Assembly (NCBI GenBank): GCA_022885665.1
Contig: JAGQDJ010000065.1
Span: forward strand, 124,001-188,000
Length of the DNA stretch: 64,000 nucleotides
Direction: 5' to 3'
Origin: Triops longicaudatus
Lineage: Eukaryota; Arthropoda; Branchiopoda; Notostraca; Triopsidae
This document shows positions 1 to 13,796 of the stretch, piece after piece. A program made the translations under genes and the position numbers. The notes under the pieces were generated by a model. That model was not told where the DNA came from, searched no databases, and saw only the letters and a program-made list of their open reading frames with translations. The stretch's first letter is position 1. Every line of letters begins with the position of its first letter.

Positions 1-3000
1 AGATAAAAAAAAAAACATTTTATAATAAGTTTATTTTGTCTAAAGGCCGTCGTGTTGGGTTAGATGTCATATTCTCCACATTCAAAGACGCCGTTAAACA
101 CTTAGTCAACCTGAAAATGTGGGGAAAATTGTCCAACGATGACTCAAAGATGGCCAGTTTTGTTTTCCCAATGGGCAAATTGACATTACTACTAATATGG
201 AAATCATATTTTTAAAGCATCCTACAAATGTGACCTGTCGTGAGTAACCAGAAAAATACAGTTAACCCACATGTTTCTCGCTTGTTCGACAGAAGTTCGG
301 TGGAAAAAATCTTCATTTATTTATTGGGACTAATGAAATCACCAGAGAATGTGAAAAACTGTACGAAACACGTCCTTCAATTACCTTTTGAGCCAGTTAA
401 TGAACCCACAGTCGGTGAAAGTCCTCGAACTGTTTAATACTTTCGAATCTCAGAAATATTACTACGTATCAACTGTGTCCTCTACTCTCTCCTTATTTTG
501 AACAGAATAGCTATTTACAAAGTAGAGTACTGCTTGTACGTGGCGGGAATTCATTTCAGAGGTTTTAATACAGCCTTCACAAAACTCTAGTTTGCATTGT
601 TTTATTTCCATAAGGAAACAAGTAGCCTTTATGTGCACCCTAATGAGAATTCATTGTTGCAAACGCTGTAAAGCGGTTTCGTTACTCCCAGGAACACAAG
701 TAAACGTTAGTCGCCGATCAAAAGCGCGTGAGAAAGGACACATCCTGAAAACCAACACAAAAAATGTGAAAGTTTTTTTGTATAGAAGATGCAATTAAAA
801 CAGCGTAGTAGTTTTCTTGTTTTGCTTTTTTGTTCATATTTTTGCTTTTGGCTTCAGTAAAAATTTATACATTTAGATTCGCTACTTCTAAATGGAAGAC
901 GCTACGAGTAGATAAGATAGATGTAACTCCTTTTTTCTTCTTCATTTTGAAAAAGTTGGACGAATTAATCTAGTAACACATTGCACGCCCTTTTGGAAGA
1001 AAAATGCTTGTTTCTTAAACTCTTTTCCATTAAGATTCGCTTCGAAACATTGTGTCTATAAAAGAGCGAGAAATAAGTCACAAATTTTCGTAAAGAAACG
1101 TATTTCTTACAAGTATACGACAGCTAACCCTTCGGAGTACATTGGTACTTGAAAGTGAATTAGTTAGAATCTCTCTGCGAACTGTGGCTAAATTTCTCAA
1201 ATATGTCCATTGGCCTATATATTTCTGCAGCACAAACCTCCGATATATTTCCGAAATCTCTTCTAGACAAACGATACAAACATTAATGCCACACTCAGTA
1301 AGAGTGGAAAAAAAAGGACAATTGCCTTGTACGATTTATGGGAATTTGTCAGAAAAACGGTACAACCGATATCGGAAATGGAATTGACCGAATGTTCTGA
1401 AGTTACTCGCACACTTCACCGATAATAGAAACTTTCAGCTGCGGAGGAGGTATGTCAGCAAAAAAGTCCAACTATTATCCTAAAACGACTGTCCTTTCTC
1501 TTGCAGCAACAAAAAGAAGTCGAGACGACCAAGACAAAGAATCTGGACAAAACTTGGGTCGGCAAACCTCTTAACTGCGCGCAAAGAAATATTTTTTTCA
1601 GCAGCAGCATAACAGAGAGAAGCTTTCTCCCTTTCATGGGTATAACCCAAACGCAAACTGATGCGAAAAAAGGAACTCCAGGAGCGTGTTTTCAGCGAAG
1701 AATGTCAAGTTACCAAGGGGAGAAACAAAGGTAGCTAAATCATGAGTAAACAAGAAAATCAATGTCTCTCAACAAAGTAAGCGAATGAGCAAGTAAGCCA
1801 GCCAGGAAAGGTCTGCAAGTTGAAACTACTCCGACAGACCAAACTTACAGAGGACAACACCGAAATTGCTTTTACAAGTTTACAACAACAAACATAAGTT
1901 CACAGCTCCCTCAAGTTCTAAATCTTCTTGTTTATCTGTTTTTCTTCGTAGTACAAATTTTTGCTACTATTGTTTGCCAAGTCTCGATTATTTAAAGATT
2001 TTCCCAACCGTACTTAAACAACTTTTAATACAATAGAAAATAGACTTACGACGTTAAAATCCGATTAGTGCGAAGAAAATTATACAAATATACTCAAAAG
2101 AGCATCTGTGACAAATTGTACACCAGAAGCTATAGTTTGTTAGAATATGCAACCATAAAAATCATCAGTATCAAACTTCACTCATCTTACACGCGAAAAG
2201 CAATAAATGTAAAGCAAAACTAGGATCGAAAACAAAATCTTTAATGACGCAAATACACGGAAACACTTCATGGACGCTTTTTTTTTCTCAGACGATCGCA
2301 TCAAGTCGCGTTTGCGATGTGTTGCCATCCTTGGTGTTCTTTTTTTTATGTAAACTCATGAATGATAATAATTTGGCGCTTGGCGAATAAGTTAAACATT
2401 GTACCCATTTTCTCATAGCAATATTGAGAGTGTTTGTAAGTGACGATTCCAAAGCTGGCCAAAAATCTTGTGATTTTTCATTTTTTCTTTCAACAGGCGA
2501 TGATGTTCTCAATGATAAGAAAGGAGCTCTAAGATCCAGAAGATCCCTTCGAAATTGCTGAGTACATTTGTGCTGATTAGCAAAACAAAAAAAAAAACGG
2601 GGGAAAAATTATAACTGCTACTTGTGTTTTCTCTTGCAAATTGCTCGTTAAGCCTTTTCGACTTGGTTCCATGCTGAAGCAGTAAATCTTTTTTTTTATC
2701 AACTTATAAGTTTTACATTTGTTCTATCGATGTATACTTTAATTAGAACAGCTAGTGACATTTAAGTACAGAATTCGCTATAGTTTTTAGTAAGAAGTCC
2801 TCTAAAATAACTCTTCGGATTTTCAGCAAAATAATCTAAAAATAATTATAAGAAATACTAGTTCCGTTAACTTTTAAAAAATGTTTTGTTATACGTATTC
2901 AAAGACTGAGTCCGTGTGTTACAGATTACATGGGGTAAGGCTTTCTTACTAGATGAAGGGATTGAGAAACATTACATGCAACACATTCCGGTACATCCGA

Positions 3001-3671
3001 CACAAAATCGGGGCGTCAAATTGAATTCATCACACCAACTCTTCTTTTTTTTTTGAAAGAAAAGCAAAGAAACGACTAAGGCGATAAAAATCGTTTTACA
3101 TAACCGTTTTTGTGACGTGTGGAAAGTACCAGAAAGACGATTCCGCAGCAATAAAACGCCCATATCTTTTCGCAACTGTTTGCCATTTCCCTTTTGTTTT
3201 TATAACTTGTTCCATGTCCGTTTTCGTTAGCTTTATTGACAGGAAGCGAAAAAATTTCTTAAGTTATCTTTTGTTACTTTCTTTTCACTTGTAACGTTTT
3301 ACACAGAACGGCTTTAGCAATAATGTCGTAAAAAGTAGCGACGTTGCGATAGCGTAAGTAAAACCGCCCACAGTTTTCTTCCCGTTTGTCTTCTCCTTTC
3401 TTAAAGGGGTACAATTAAGTTCACTTTGCACTTTTTACCTATTGTACAACATCGATAACTTGATCAAGACAAGGGGACAAGAAAATATAGGGTTCCCCAC
3501 CCCCTCAAAGTCCACTTATTACGCCACGAAATTAAAAAAAAAAGAATGTAAAAAAAGACAAGTGAGCGTGTCAAACTCCTGTTTCTCATACGTGTACAGG
3601 TGTGCACACATACACATATTCGCTCGATCTATTATCATCGTGTAGACTTTACTAAAAACGTGAAAAATGAT

Positions 3672-3682
3672 CCCCCCCCCCC
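3672..3682. repeat. Poly-C homopolymer run
   Basis: Eleven consecutive C residues in otherwise AT-rich sequence. Homopolymer runs of this kind are prone to length error in assemblies. Confidence 0.9.
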
Positions 3683-5696
3683 AAGAAAAGCTTAGATCTC
3701 ACGCCATAGGAGAAAAAGTAATTATAAGACGCAAGAACGTTTCGATAACTTTGGTCATGTGCTAGTAAATTTAAACTTTTCTCTTGAATTTTTTCTGCTC
3801 ATTTATCTTGAAGCAAGCAATTTTGGCTGAAGACATACAAACACGAAATTCGTTTGCAACTAAATAATTCTAAATCAAGGATAACGGTAATCGCACCAAA
3901 AAAAAAAAAAAAAGCGCAGAGCGACGAGTAGAAAGGAGAAAGATCCAAAGGCCATCGCAAAAGTTTTTGGAATGAAAATGGCGAAGTAGCCCCACCCTTT
4001 TCAGATTTTCTCTCCCTCTCTAAAACAGCCGACACCGAAACGGTTTGTCGATGCAAATTTTGAGACTCATTTCTCGTTTTTTATACTTGGGCTAACAGCG
4101 ACACAGCAGCGAGAAGCAGCAATTTTGAAAGACTTTCTATGGTAGACGGGGGTAGAAGGGGATTTTTTTTACAACGAAGCTTTGAAAAGATCTCTTCAAA
4201 TCCCGGATATTTGGCTTTACCATCGCAACATTTGACAGGCTCCATCGGTCTCTAGATACCTTTGGAAATCCATTCAGCCATCGCCGTTCTCTCTATTTGG
4301 ATAGGCCGCTTTTTTGAAAGAAGAAAAAAAGTTATTTGCCTTTCAATTATTTCTTTTTCTGCACTCAAGTCAAAGTATAGCTCCCAGCCTTTTTGACCTT
4401 TCTTAAGAAAAAAAAAAGTCTTCTACGCTTCTCTTCATTACTTCGACCGTTCTGTCCGACGCAAAGAACCACTCATCTCAGGGGAAGCTGAATTAATTCT
4501 AACAAGATTAGAAACCTGCAAAAGAGCAGGAAGGAGATCGACAACTTTTTTTTTTAGATTTCTTGAAGATAATCTTATGAGATACCGAGGAGGTAAACTT
4601 CAGAGCTACGAAGTGTATAACAGCAAGCAATAGAATGCTTTCCATACTGCAGACAGAAGTTATATTGTAGACATTAAGTTTTAAAATAAAAAAATATAAT
4701 AAGATGCTTTTAAGGTACATTATAATGATAAGTGGAATCATCACTTAATGAAGGATAAATTGAAATAAGAATTTAAAATTAATTTCTAAGACTACACATT
4801 TAGTCTACAGTAATAACAAGTGAATTATGTAGCGTTCTTACCTTATATTGTTTACTAGAATGTTATCGAGCAGACGCACAGAACACGTAAATAATGTATG
4901 GTAATCCGAGTAACGTTCGATTAATGTGGAGAGATATCTAGGATTCACCTTTTGTCGGCTTAATCAGAATTTGCATCGATAAATCGATTGTCAAGTAAAG
5001 GGGTTTGGACCCGTACCATAAACTTGCTAGATTTACGTAGAACCGTGTTATTTACGTCGCTGTCTTTGTAAAAAAAATGAAGGAGCTAGAGAATCTTGAA
5101 GGCAAGAAGGGAATTAAAAAAAAAACAGAGGTGGTAAAATAGAATTTTAGCGAACTAGGCTGTGTTTCCACTGCCATCTTAACACGTGTTAGTAAGCAAA
5201 TCAGAACAGACTGCCGAGCTTATTTCCCTTGTTGACACGTTCTTGTGATGTCTAGTTACAAACACAGAACATATTATCTAAAGACGCACTTTTGTGAACG
5301 AACTAAGCACCGTAATCTACAATATTCTGCTGCGTGCCATGTGTTAAAATGGCAATGGAAAGCAGCCCTAGACAGGGTGAGTAGCGGTGGTGAAGAAGAG
5401 TGGAAGTCATATGAGACGAGTCGATTTTCCGCTGGCGAGTTTCAACTGCCAAAGTGAGGCTTCTCTATTACGTCAAAGCAAATGAGAACCTCGAGAGAAA
5501 GTACCCAGGACTCGCTCCAGCTTAACCGGTTACCGCTTCTTGCAAGCGTCGTGATTGGGAGACAAGACTTGAATTGTAGTGCCGCTCTATACTCTACGAG
5601 AATGTATTGTATTATAGTGTAGTGGAGCACACTGTACCAAAAGGACTGATCCCTCCAGTGAAATAACTTAGCAACAGAGTTGATTTCTCAAAAAAA

Positions 5697-5712
5697 TATA
5701 TATATATATATA
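5697..5712. repeat. TA dinucleotide microsatellite
   Basis: Eight TA units directly after a short A run. Simple sequence with no gene association visible. Confidence 0.9.
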
Positions 5713-6507
5713 AATAACAAAAACACCGACTATTTTACTTAAAAATCTATACAAACTCGTAATCTAGCAGTCAGAAGTATAGAATATTAGATGACTCCTT
5801 CGTACTTGCATACAAGTGCCCTAGTTAAGTTTTTGACCATGCAAACATTTTAGCGTTGTTAAAGTTTGGCTTGTCTGAATTGGTAATAATGTCGTCTTAG
5901 GAGAAATGACTGAACTTTAACAATTTGTGATGAACTCGGAAACCAGTAGCATGTATCGCGGAACTATTCTTCAGGTTTATAACAAAACAGGCATAAACAA
6001 ATAAGAATCCATTTTTTAATGAGAATTTTGTTACATTTGGTTGATTTATTTAAATTTTCATATCGATAGTTAAAATGGGGAAGAATATAAAATGTGTTAT
6101 CTCTTTACAAGTGTTTAATGCGGTTCAAAGTTTGAATACCAATTTGCCTGTAAGAAATGAGAATTATTTCTTAAGTAACTTTGCTAAAGTAATATTATTA
6201 TTCGCAAGTTGAAATACACCATTCGAAGAAACTAAATTACCGGCACGAGTCAAGCTTTTGAAGGGTTCCTAAAGCTTGAAAAGCAACGACTGCTTACGTT
6301 GTCAACGCAAAGCAAGAATAAAATGCTCAGCGAATATTTTTTACTCCGCTATCAATACGAAACCAAACGCGGGCGTGAAAGCCAAGGACAAACGACTTCG
6401 AATATTCCGCGTCCACTGGCCAGTAGTCCACGTCCAGATTTTTCGTACAACAGTGTACAAGCCCGCATCTCGTAATCAAAAAACCTCTGCTGAAACCATT
6501 TTCCTTA

Positions 6508-7053
6508 TTGCTTTTCTCTGAATGTCTTTTGTGTGGAAAAGATACCACACCCTTCTTCAAAGACTTTGGTCAAGTTATTGTGTCCCCCGCCAGTGAAGAT
6601 AAGATAAGAGAGAACTGTGGCAAGTTGAGCTTGCCAGTACAGGGCAGCACTGAGAACAAAGAAAAGCGCAAAAATGGTACACGAAAAGAAGAGAAATCTA
6701 AGGGCGTGGAGAAATATCTCATGTCTCTCATCTCTTTTTATCGTATTCCTTCCCTTTGGCTCTCCACAAAAGATTCCGCTAAGGGAAATCCTATGATCCC
6801 AAAAGGAAGAAGACGAAGAAGATCTGGACCCAATCTTCCCCCTCCACCCCCTCACCCTAACTATATGGGTCTTAAGATTTCTTTCCGGCTATCTTCTTCC
6901 TTGCGGACTAGCCATGCATGTATACTCGCATGTGGCCGGTACTGCGGAGTGTATATGTCTGACATATCCACAGCGTCATTGGAGCAATCCAACGGAGAAG
7001 CTGAGACTAACTTGCCATTAAGGCGAATCAAAAGGAGAGAAAAACAAGAATAG
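6508..7053 (+). other. Unassigned long open frame (181 codons), probably not coding
   Basis: This is one of the longest open frames in the window. The predicted product has a Lys/Glu-rich middle, an Arg run (about residues 99-103) and a Pro run (about residues 111-115) encoded by purine-rich and C-rich simple sequence. I recognise no family. The opposite strand is also open over the same bases (about 116 codons at 6505-6855 and 113 codons at 6861-7202), which suggests a stretch that simply lacks stop triplets rather than a gene. There is no convincing start context and no homologous-looking motif. It sits where the minus-strand Ig gene should have an intron. Confidence 0.12.
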
Positions 7054-7381
7054 CAACAACAGATGTCTTCCGCGTGAGTGAGTGAGTGAAACGGCGGGGA
7101 GAAAGCCTTTAAGTACGGAAATCCCGGCCAAGAATTATTTCTGTCACTCAAAGACTTAACCGAACAGAAAAAAGTTGTATGCCTGTCAAATGTGCCGTAC
7201 ACTGAAATGTTAAATACCCTAATAACTGAATAGTGTATTTACTCCAGTAAAAACTACACCACATTTCTCCGCAAACTTCAACAAAATATTTCCGTTTTTT
7301 TTTTTCCCGAGATTCCTTGCATCCTGTGTATAATAATATACCCACGCAGGAAAGATCGTGTGAATTAAAGTATTTAAGCAA

Positions 7382-7480
7382 AAGTAGTAAATAATAAGTG
7401 ACAAAATATAAGCAAAATCAAATATAAGTAGTAAATAATGAGTGACAAATGAATATGAGTAACAAATATGAGCAAGAAAT
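7382..7480. repeat. Imperfect tandem repeat, period about 44 bp
   Basis: The unit beginning aagtagtaaataat recurs 44 bases later (7382 and 7426), each copy followed by agtgacaaa and then an atatRag-type tail. The second copy contains further degenerate sub-repeats (atgagtaacaaatatgagc). It is AT-rich, with about two copies plus decay. Confidence 0.75.
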
Positions 7481-10400
7481 AAAATATATATAAAAACACA
7501 GGGTTTCAGAGCGGGCTGTCAAATAGAACAATGCAGTTCTTGTGAGGTCAAGGGATATAAGAGGGTAAAATGCTCAAGAGCAAAGCAGAAGAAGAAGGAA
7601 CGGAGATATACAGAGATTACGCTTCAAAGTCGTACGATAGTTAGTGCCTGCGGGTATAAAACTGCCATCGCATCCCAGCAACTTTGGACTTGATTGGATT
7701 GGGAGAAAATGGCTTTCCTTTCTCTAAAATCTCCCTCTCTTCTCTCTTTTCACTATGTGAGTAAAGACATAAGTACAGTTGGGATATCGTAAGTGCACAT
7801 ACTTATCGAAGGCCATAGTACTAGCCATCACGCAAATGCTTGCCCATAATAAACTGTAGGAATGCTACGATTGGGAACAGGGCTACTTATTTTCGCGTTA
7901 ATACGGAAACAATGCATCCAGTTACACTGAGAGCACACTTTGTGAAGGCAGGACATTTCACATTCCGAAGACGAGCTTTCTATTGAACGAAGTGGACAGT
8001 AATACGAGCAAACTCACTATCAACTCCTCTAAAAGGACCAGAGGGAGTCCGAAGGAATTTATCTCTGGCGTCTTTTCTAGAAGATTTTAACCTGCTACCG
8101 AGTTATAAAAAAGAAAAATAACCAAGACTGTGAATAGTCTTGCATAACGAGGGAAAACATTAGGGAAGCAATTGAGACTACTTTCTTTGCAGGCCTAATT
8201 TTAATCCTATCGATGATACGCGAGCAAAATTTTGGGGGTACACTCTTCGGATTCGTCATTTGTGCTAATAGTGTGTATCATAACTGTCTCAGATTCTGCA
8301 AAATTTGAGTGAATACCGCAAAAAATATCCTGATTTCACTCCGGTTCTAAAATCCTTAAAAAGTAAAAATGTTCGAACATCCAACCAATAAGCATTCGAA
8401 AAATGTTACTTCTCCAACGTACATTTTCTAATAAGCTTTTCATGGATTCTATTCATGAAAGCAAAATGAATTCAAAAGGAAAAAACCGAGCTCGAGCTCA
8501 AGCCAATAATTCATTTACCTTCAATTCAGACATAAAAAGTCTCAAATTTCAAATTCTAAAGATTTCCATCCTGGCTTTTATCGAGTCAAAAATATTGCTT
8601 GAAAACAAGTCACCCATTAAGTTTCCTTGGCAACCGTAAAACAGAACAGTTTATAGTTGAAACAGACCCCCAAAAAATGTAACTGACAGGTCAATAGAAG
8701 CCAACTTTCTCACTCAACCCACAGGGAATGACTTCCTTTAGTTTTTCTCTATTTCTTATTTACTTTATTCACTCCCGTTCACTTTTATTCGCTAGGTTCA
8801 CTTTGCCCGCTTTATTCAGCAGATAAAACCCAACCTTTCCCTTGGGGGGAAAACCAAACCCCACACAAGTCTCCCCAGATCTTCATATTCCCCAAGAAAG
8901 ATCAAAGAAAATGCAGAAAGATTCAAATCAAGATTAAATGAACGGAATGCAAAATAACCAAAATTAATAGTTCCTAGCTCTTGGCCACCTTAGCCTTCCT
9001 TTCCACTACATCAGCTAAATGAGATCTAAACCAACATCGCGAGTACGACCAACCTCATCATTTCCACAACGCTTTGCTAGCTCCAAAAACATTTCTTTGC
9101 CCAATTAGCTTTATAACTCCCTTCTTCGAAAGCATTCGGGGGAAAAAGACTCAGGGGGTGAACCCAAAATGAAAAGATCTTCCAGTACTTCCCTTACGCT
9201 AATCGAGCAAAAAACTAGGCTTCACCCAACCCTATTCGCCTCTTTGATAGCCCTAACGTTGTAGTAAACATTTTTAAGAAGAGCATGACAAGACGATCCG
9301 AGCTGCTCTAAGTGAAAAGGGCCACAATGCAAAGTGCATTATCGTATTCGGCGAGTGGGTGGAGCTTTTCTATGCATCCGTGTCCCTCCTATAACGATAT
9401 TAGCCACGACTGCACCCATTTTTCACCCTCGTCTAGCTTACATCGTCCTCTCTACCCCGCCCCGAGACAATAAAAGGAAACAAAAATACGAAAGAAGTCA
9501 TCATCACGAGGATGCTAATATCTTCAAAATTTTTTTCAGAAGACGGATATACGCAAGTGCAATCCTCTTATTTTTCCCATTTCGGCCATTCGTAAGTGTA
9601 AAATTAATACAAGCAAAAATTTGGCGATATGTTAGATGTCTTTAATTTTTCAATAATATCCTTTTATGATTGCAATGTTTTCCAGAGCAACAAAGGAATT
9701 TTTGGAAGCTATAAATGTCAGCGCCAAAGTAAAATTCCACGCGATCAACCAATTGCAGAAATGCAGAGCGCCCAAAGATATTGGCAAAAGGGGCGTGGCC
9801 TACACGGTTTAAGCAATTGTACACTGTTCTTGCGTGGCTACATAACTGAGGGTTTTCTTAAAACGCTGCAAAACAGACATAAGTAAAGCGAATCACGAAA
9901 TATTCCTTTGCAAGTCCGAACCTACCTGCTGAAAAGGTAATTGTTCAGTATTGACGGTTCACGAAGACTTTGAATTTACCAGTAAAGTTCGGAAGAAAAA
10001 AGTATCGAACGGTGTGAGAACTACATTGCTGCAAACAAGTTCTTTACCAGGTGACCTTAATTAACTAGAATAAATTAAACTAATTCAGCACTAATTACCG
10101 TTAAAATGATAGAACAGAAAAGCGTTGCATTTCGAAGCTTTTATGAAATTTTTGGCAGAAATAAAGAAGCAATTTTCCTGTGTCTCCAACAGTACAAAAA
10201 CTGAAAGCTTTCTTTAAGAGTCATAGAGCGTACAGGCACTTGTGGTGCAAAGGTATAGTTCTGCGCAGTTTAAATGTAAGAGCGGATAAAATAAAAAGGA
10301 AATCGCATTTGCATGTTTCCTAGCAACGTATTGACACATAAATGGGACAGAACTTCGCTCAAACGAAAATGCAAACGTTTTAGTCAAATCGACGTAAACA

Positions 10401-12019
10401 CGTATAAAAAATGTTTCAATTCTATGTGTACCAAAACATGTACACGCGAACCAGGTGCGCCTCAAAAGAAACTCCTGAATAGCCAATGTAACTCATAAGG
10501 CTACACATCTTACAAAATAACAAAACTCAAAAAACATGAACATAGGAAGAATATACGTGTACAGGATAAAATACACGCAAACCATACATGTGTTGCACGG
10601 CACAAACATTTAGCATACTTTATATAAAACACTTTTACTTGCACAAATATTTTAAAAATGAATTTGAAATTTTGTAGAAATTTATTTAGAAATATAGAAG
10701 TAGGACGAACATAATATTTACTGTGTGCAAAAATCATCAGAGTAAGATAAAATTTGTGAAAATCATGATAGAGAAAAACAATAGGAACCAGCAAATGCCT
10801 TGTAAGATTTTATCGAACATTTTTCTTAGCGGGGATTTGGTTTATGAGGCGTCCACGGCGCGAAACTGAGCGACAGGAGAAAGTAGCTGAGAAGAAAGCG
10901 TGAGATCTTGATTAAGATGCTAGAGCACGTACAATACTGCTACTTGTACCTTCTTGTAGGCACCAACTTCTCGCTAACCCCGGATCATTCCACCCTCGTC
11001 ACCCTTTTGCTAGCCTTTTTCCCTTGTGACCTTTTAAAGGCAAGAACAATTTCGTTTTGGTTCTAGTGTTAGTATGATGTGGCTTGGAGATTTCCTTTTC
11101 ATCCTAAAATGGCTTATATTTACAAAGTGTGGCGTGAGTAGCAGAGATTACGCTGTCTGCACAGGGCAAAACGAGAATCAGTCATGAACGAAAATCGATA
11201 CAGTGTCGCTCTACAGAAATTTCGCGGAGAGCTGTGCTCTTTTTTCTCATCCAATATAAATACAAACACTATAAAGATGAATCTCTAAAATTAATTGCTA
11301 TTGCTGCTCTAATATTTCTTCCAAATACTTTCGTAGGTGAGAGATACTACTGTCCATAGATCACTCTAATTGACCTACCGAACATTTTATTTGGTTTATT
11401 TTTTTAACAAAAAAATCTAAATGAGTTCGACGTTCTTACGGTAGCAAAATGACAACCTCATAACGTAGAAAAAAAAGTATCTTCCCTTTATGTCTTTAAG
11501 CGCCTAATTGCACTTTTTGCACCATGACATGCAATTATGTGTCCCACACGTCATCTTTCTTTGTCACCCTTCTTTCCGTGATCCACCAGCAGGGGGAATT
11601 TGAAGTAGTTCCAACTATCAGTTGTAACATCTGTGTTACGTTGCCGGATACATTTGGAAAGTTTTGTTTGTTCCTTCCGGGGAAGGGGTGGGCAGTAAAA
11701 CTTCAAAAGGACAATAGCGAACGATTTTTCCTGATTTTCTACTTCGTTTATTTATCAGATACATAAAAGTCCTGGCGCAATCCTTGAACACTACACCAAA
11801 TAGGCTTTGGCCTATCTGAATCAGACAAGAAGGGGTCTCTTTGATTTTTTTTTTGTCACGTCATGTGGGTTCACATAACGAAACCTTTCCTCCCCCTCTC
11901 TTTAGTGTTCAGCCTGTTCAACCCCTCAAGAGCTCTTGAAAGTTAACTGGTTTGCCACCCTGCTTTGGTATACAACACCCTTTTGCTCCGCGTTGGGCAT
12001 CATGAGCCAACGGACTGAG

Positions 12020-12073
12020 TCATGGGCTCAGAAATTTGACGCAGAATAATGACTGACTCGTGCAAGCCCATGA
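12020..12073. repeat. Inverted repeat, 9-bp perfect arms
   Basis: tcatgggct (12020-12028) and agcccatga (12065-12073) are exact reverse complements separated by 36 bases. A second short pair, TGAGCC / GGCTCA, overlaps the left arm, and the region includes a TGAGTCA (AP-1-like) heptamer. It could form a cruciform or RNA hairpin. No element family is recognised. Confidence 0.6.
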
Positions 12074-13796
12074 TCTTTAGCTGGGGGGCATGTTATGCGA
12101 TTTCGTCGAGTGAGTAGACGGGAAGGGTGGGAGGTTAAGGATCGTGGCAATAGTGTGAGCTGGTACGAGGGCAAGGCAAATTTTCCCAAGGCGCAAAGTT
12201 TTATAGGACGGTCGTTTTGTCTCGGATCATGGCGAAAGTTCTCAAAGTGCGTCACATCACACTGAATAACGAAACTTTGTTTGGCTAGCTATTCATCTTC
12301 GGGTAGGGGAGATGTGCGGAAAGAAAAGAGAAAGACGAGGAAGAGAAGCTTAACGAGATGTTTGACTAAGGTTACTTCTTATCAATGCCTTACTCTCTTT
12401 AAGCTTGTCACGACAAAAATGTCACGCAGTATGCGCCATTGTTGACAAAGTTTCTAGTCGGATCAAGTTCCGTTTTGTGCAATACTTTCTGCTAGCGTAG
12501 AACAATCCAAAGCTAAAAGTCTTCTTTTTGTTGTGTTATGAACTCGGAAGTGCAATAGGAACTTATAACTTATATGGAATCGTTATTCCATAATTAAAGT
12601 GTTAAGATTAGTTTGACACTTTATTCATTAAAAATATTCCGTATTGTTTCAATTTATTTTTTTATATTTGTATGAACACATTACGATCAGGAACAAGAAA
12701 ACTTTAAGAAAAACTGCAACTGTTTCATATATCTACTCTGTTTATTTTCATAAAAACTGTTTATTTTCATTAAAAAAATTTGGAGTGTTTTTTTTTTTAA
12801 GGCAAGATATTTGTTAAAAAGATTTGGAAGAGTGAGCCGGGTAAGGTTTACCATGTTTCCCTGGCAATACTGGCGAAGTGTAAACGAAGTGGAGCTTCTG
12901 AATTGAAATATCAAGAGGAGGAAACAGGGAGGGTTGGATAAAAAAAAGAAAGAAAAAACAGAAGAAAAAATTCACGAGGCTCTTAAACAGGGGAAAGGTG
13001 CAAAGGAAGGTTTGAGTCGACAACTTTTGGATGGTAAACAGATCGATTTTCAACTAACGGAGACCAGGAGAGCAAACAAATTAAAACCACTTGAACTGAA
13101 GCTCATCAAATTCACTCAACTCGGTTTACTCACAACACTGAGCAAAAATGAGGACGAAGTAGAAAAAAATACCAAAATGATGGTACGCCCAAATTATTTC
13201 GTTTCCTATATCATATGATGAGGTTCTCTTCACAACGAAAGATGATGTCAGTAAAGAATAATATGACACTATCATAAAGAAACAATTCTTTTCTATTTGA
13301 AGAGAAAGAAAAAAGCAGAAAATAGGTCATGGATAATGTTCCTGAAAGGGCTAACGGTCATTGCTAGGGTACAAAGCGAAAACTTATAACTCCCTAATGA
13401 CAACTCGACCGCTTTTTAGCGTTTTCCCCGCCTTATCTCCCATTTCTCAAGAAAAATTGTTTTTCTCCTTCCATAATTCACGAAGCTGCCCTGCCGAGCG
13501 GGTAGAACTTAATTGCTATCTAAAAGCGAAAACTCATTCGCTACGCTTCATTTTACACTCTTCATAATTACGCGTGCCTTAATAACACTCGATCACTTGA
13601 TGACAAAAAAAAACATAGAGAACACGAGAAAAATGCAAGTAAAATATCTTACTCGATTTCGAAAATCAATAAAATCTAGCATTAAATATTACGCTGCAAT
13701 ACAAAGTTCTGTACAACAATAATATATAGAAGCAACTATTTAAAGCATGAAAATGGGCAAAGTGATTAAAGATGAATATCCGTGTGTGAAGCTTAC

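Larger units (their letters stand above)
1..13796 (-). other. Probable intron / downstream flank of the Ig-domain gene
   Basis: The Ig exon ends at 13797 at a donor (gtaag), so the minus-strand transcript must continue to the left and this whole stretch should be intronic unless a short exon was missed. I searched the open frames on the minus strand for an Ig-type C...W...DxGxYxC pattern or a recognisable fibronectin-like exon and found none. The sequence is AT-rich with homopolymer runs (11 C at 3672-3682, a TA dinucleotide run at 5697-5712), an imperfect tandem repeat at 7382-7480 and a hairpin at 12020-12073. The longest open frames, around 6.5-7.2 kb, are treated as unsupported. Confidence 0.55.

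Noticed and set aside
1056..1064. CTATAAAAG resembling a TATA box
   Set aside because: Such words are expected often in AT-rich DNA, and no gene start follows.
12934..13218. Lys/Glu-rich 94-codon plus-strand frame
   Set aside because: The purine-rich start gives a pseudo-charged peptide. It begins with TTG, has no domain and lies inside the minus-strand gene's intron.
13666..13796. Extension of the Ig open frame beyond the domain to 13666
   Set aside because: The frame crosses a good donor (gtaag) right after the last Ig strand, and the following residues are AT-rich, intron-like translation.
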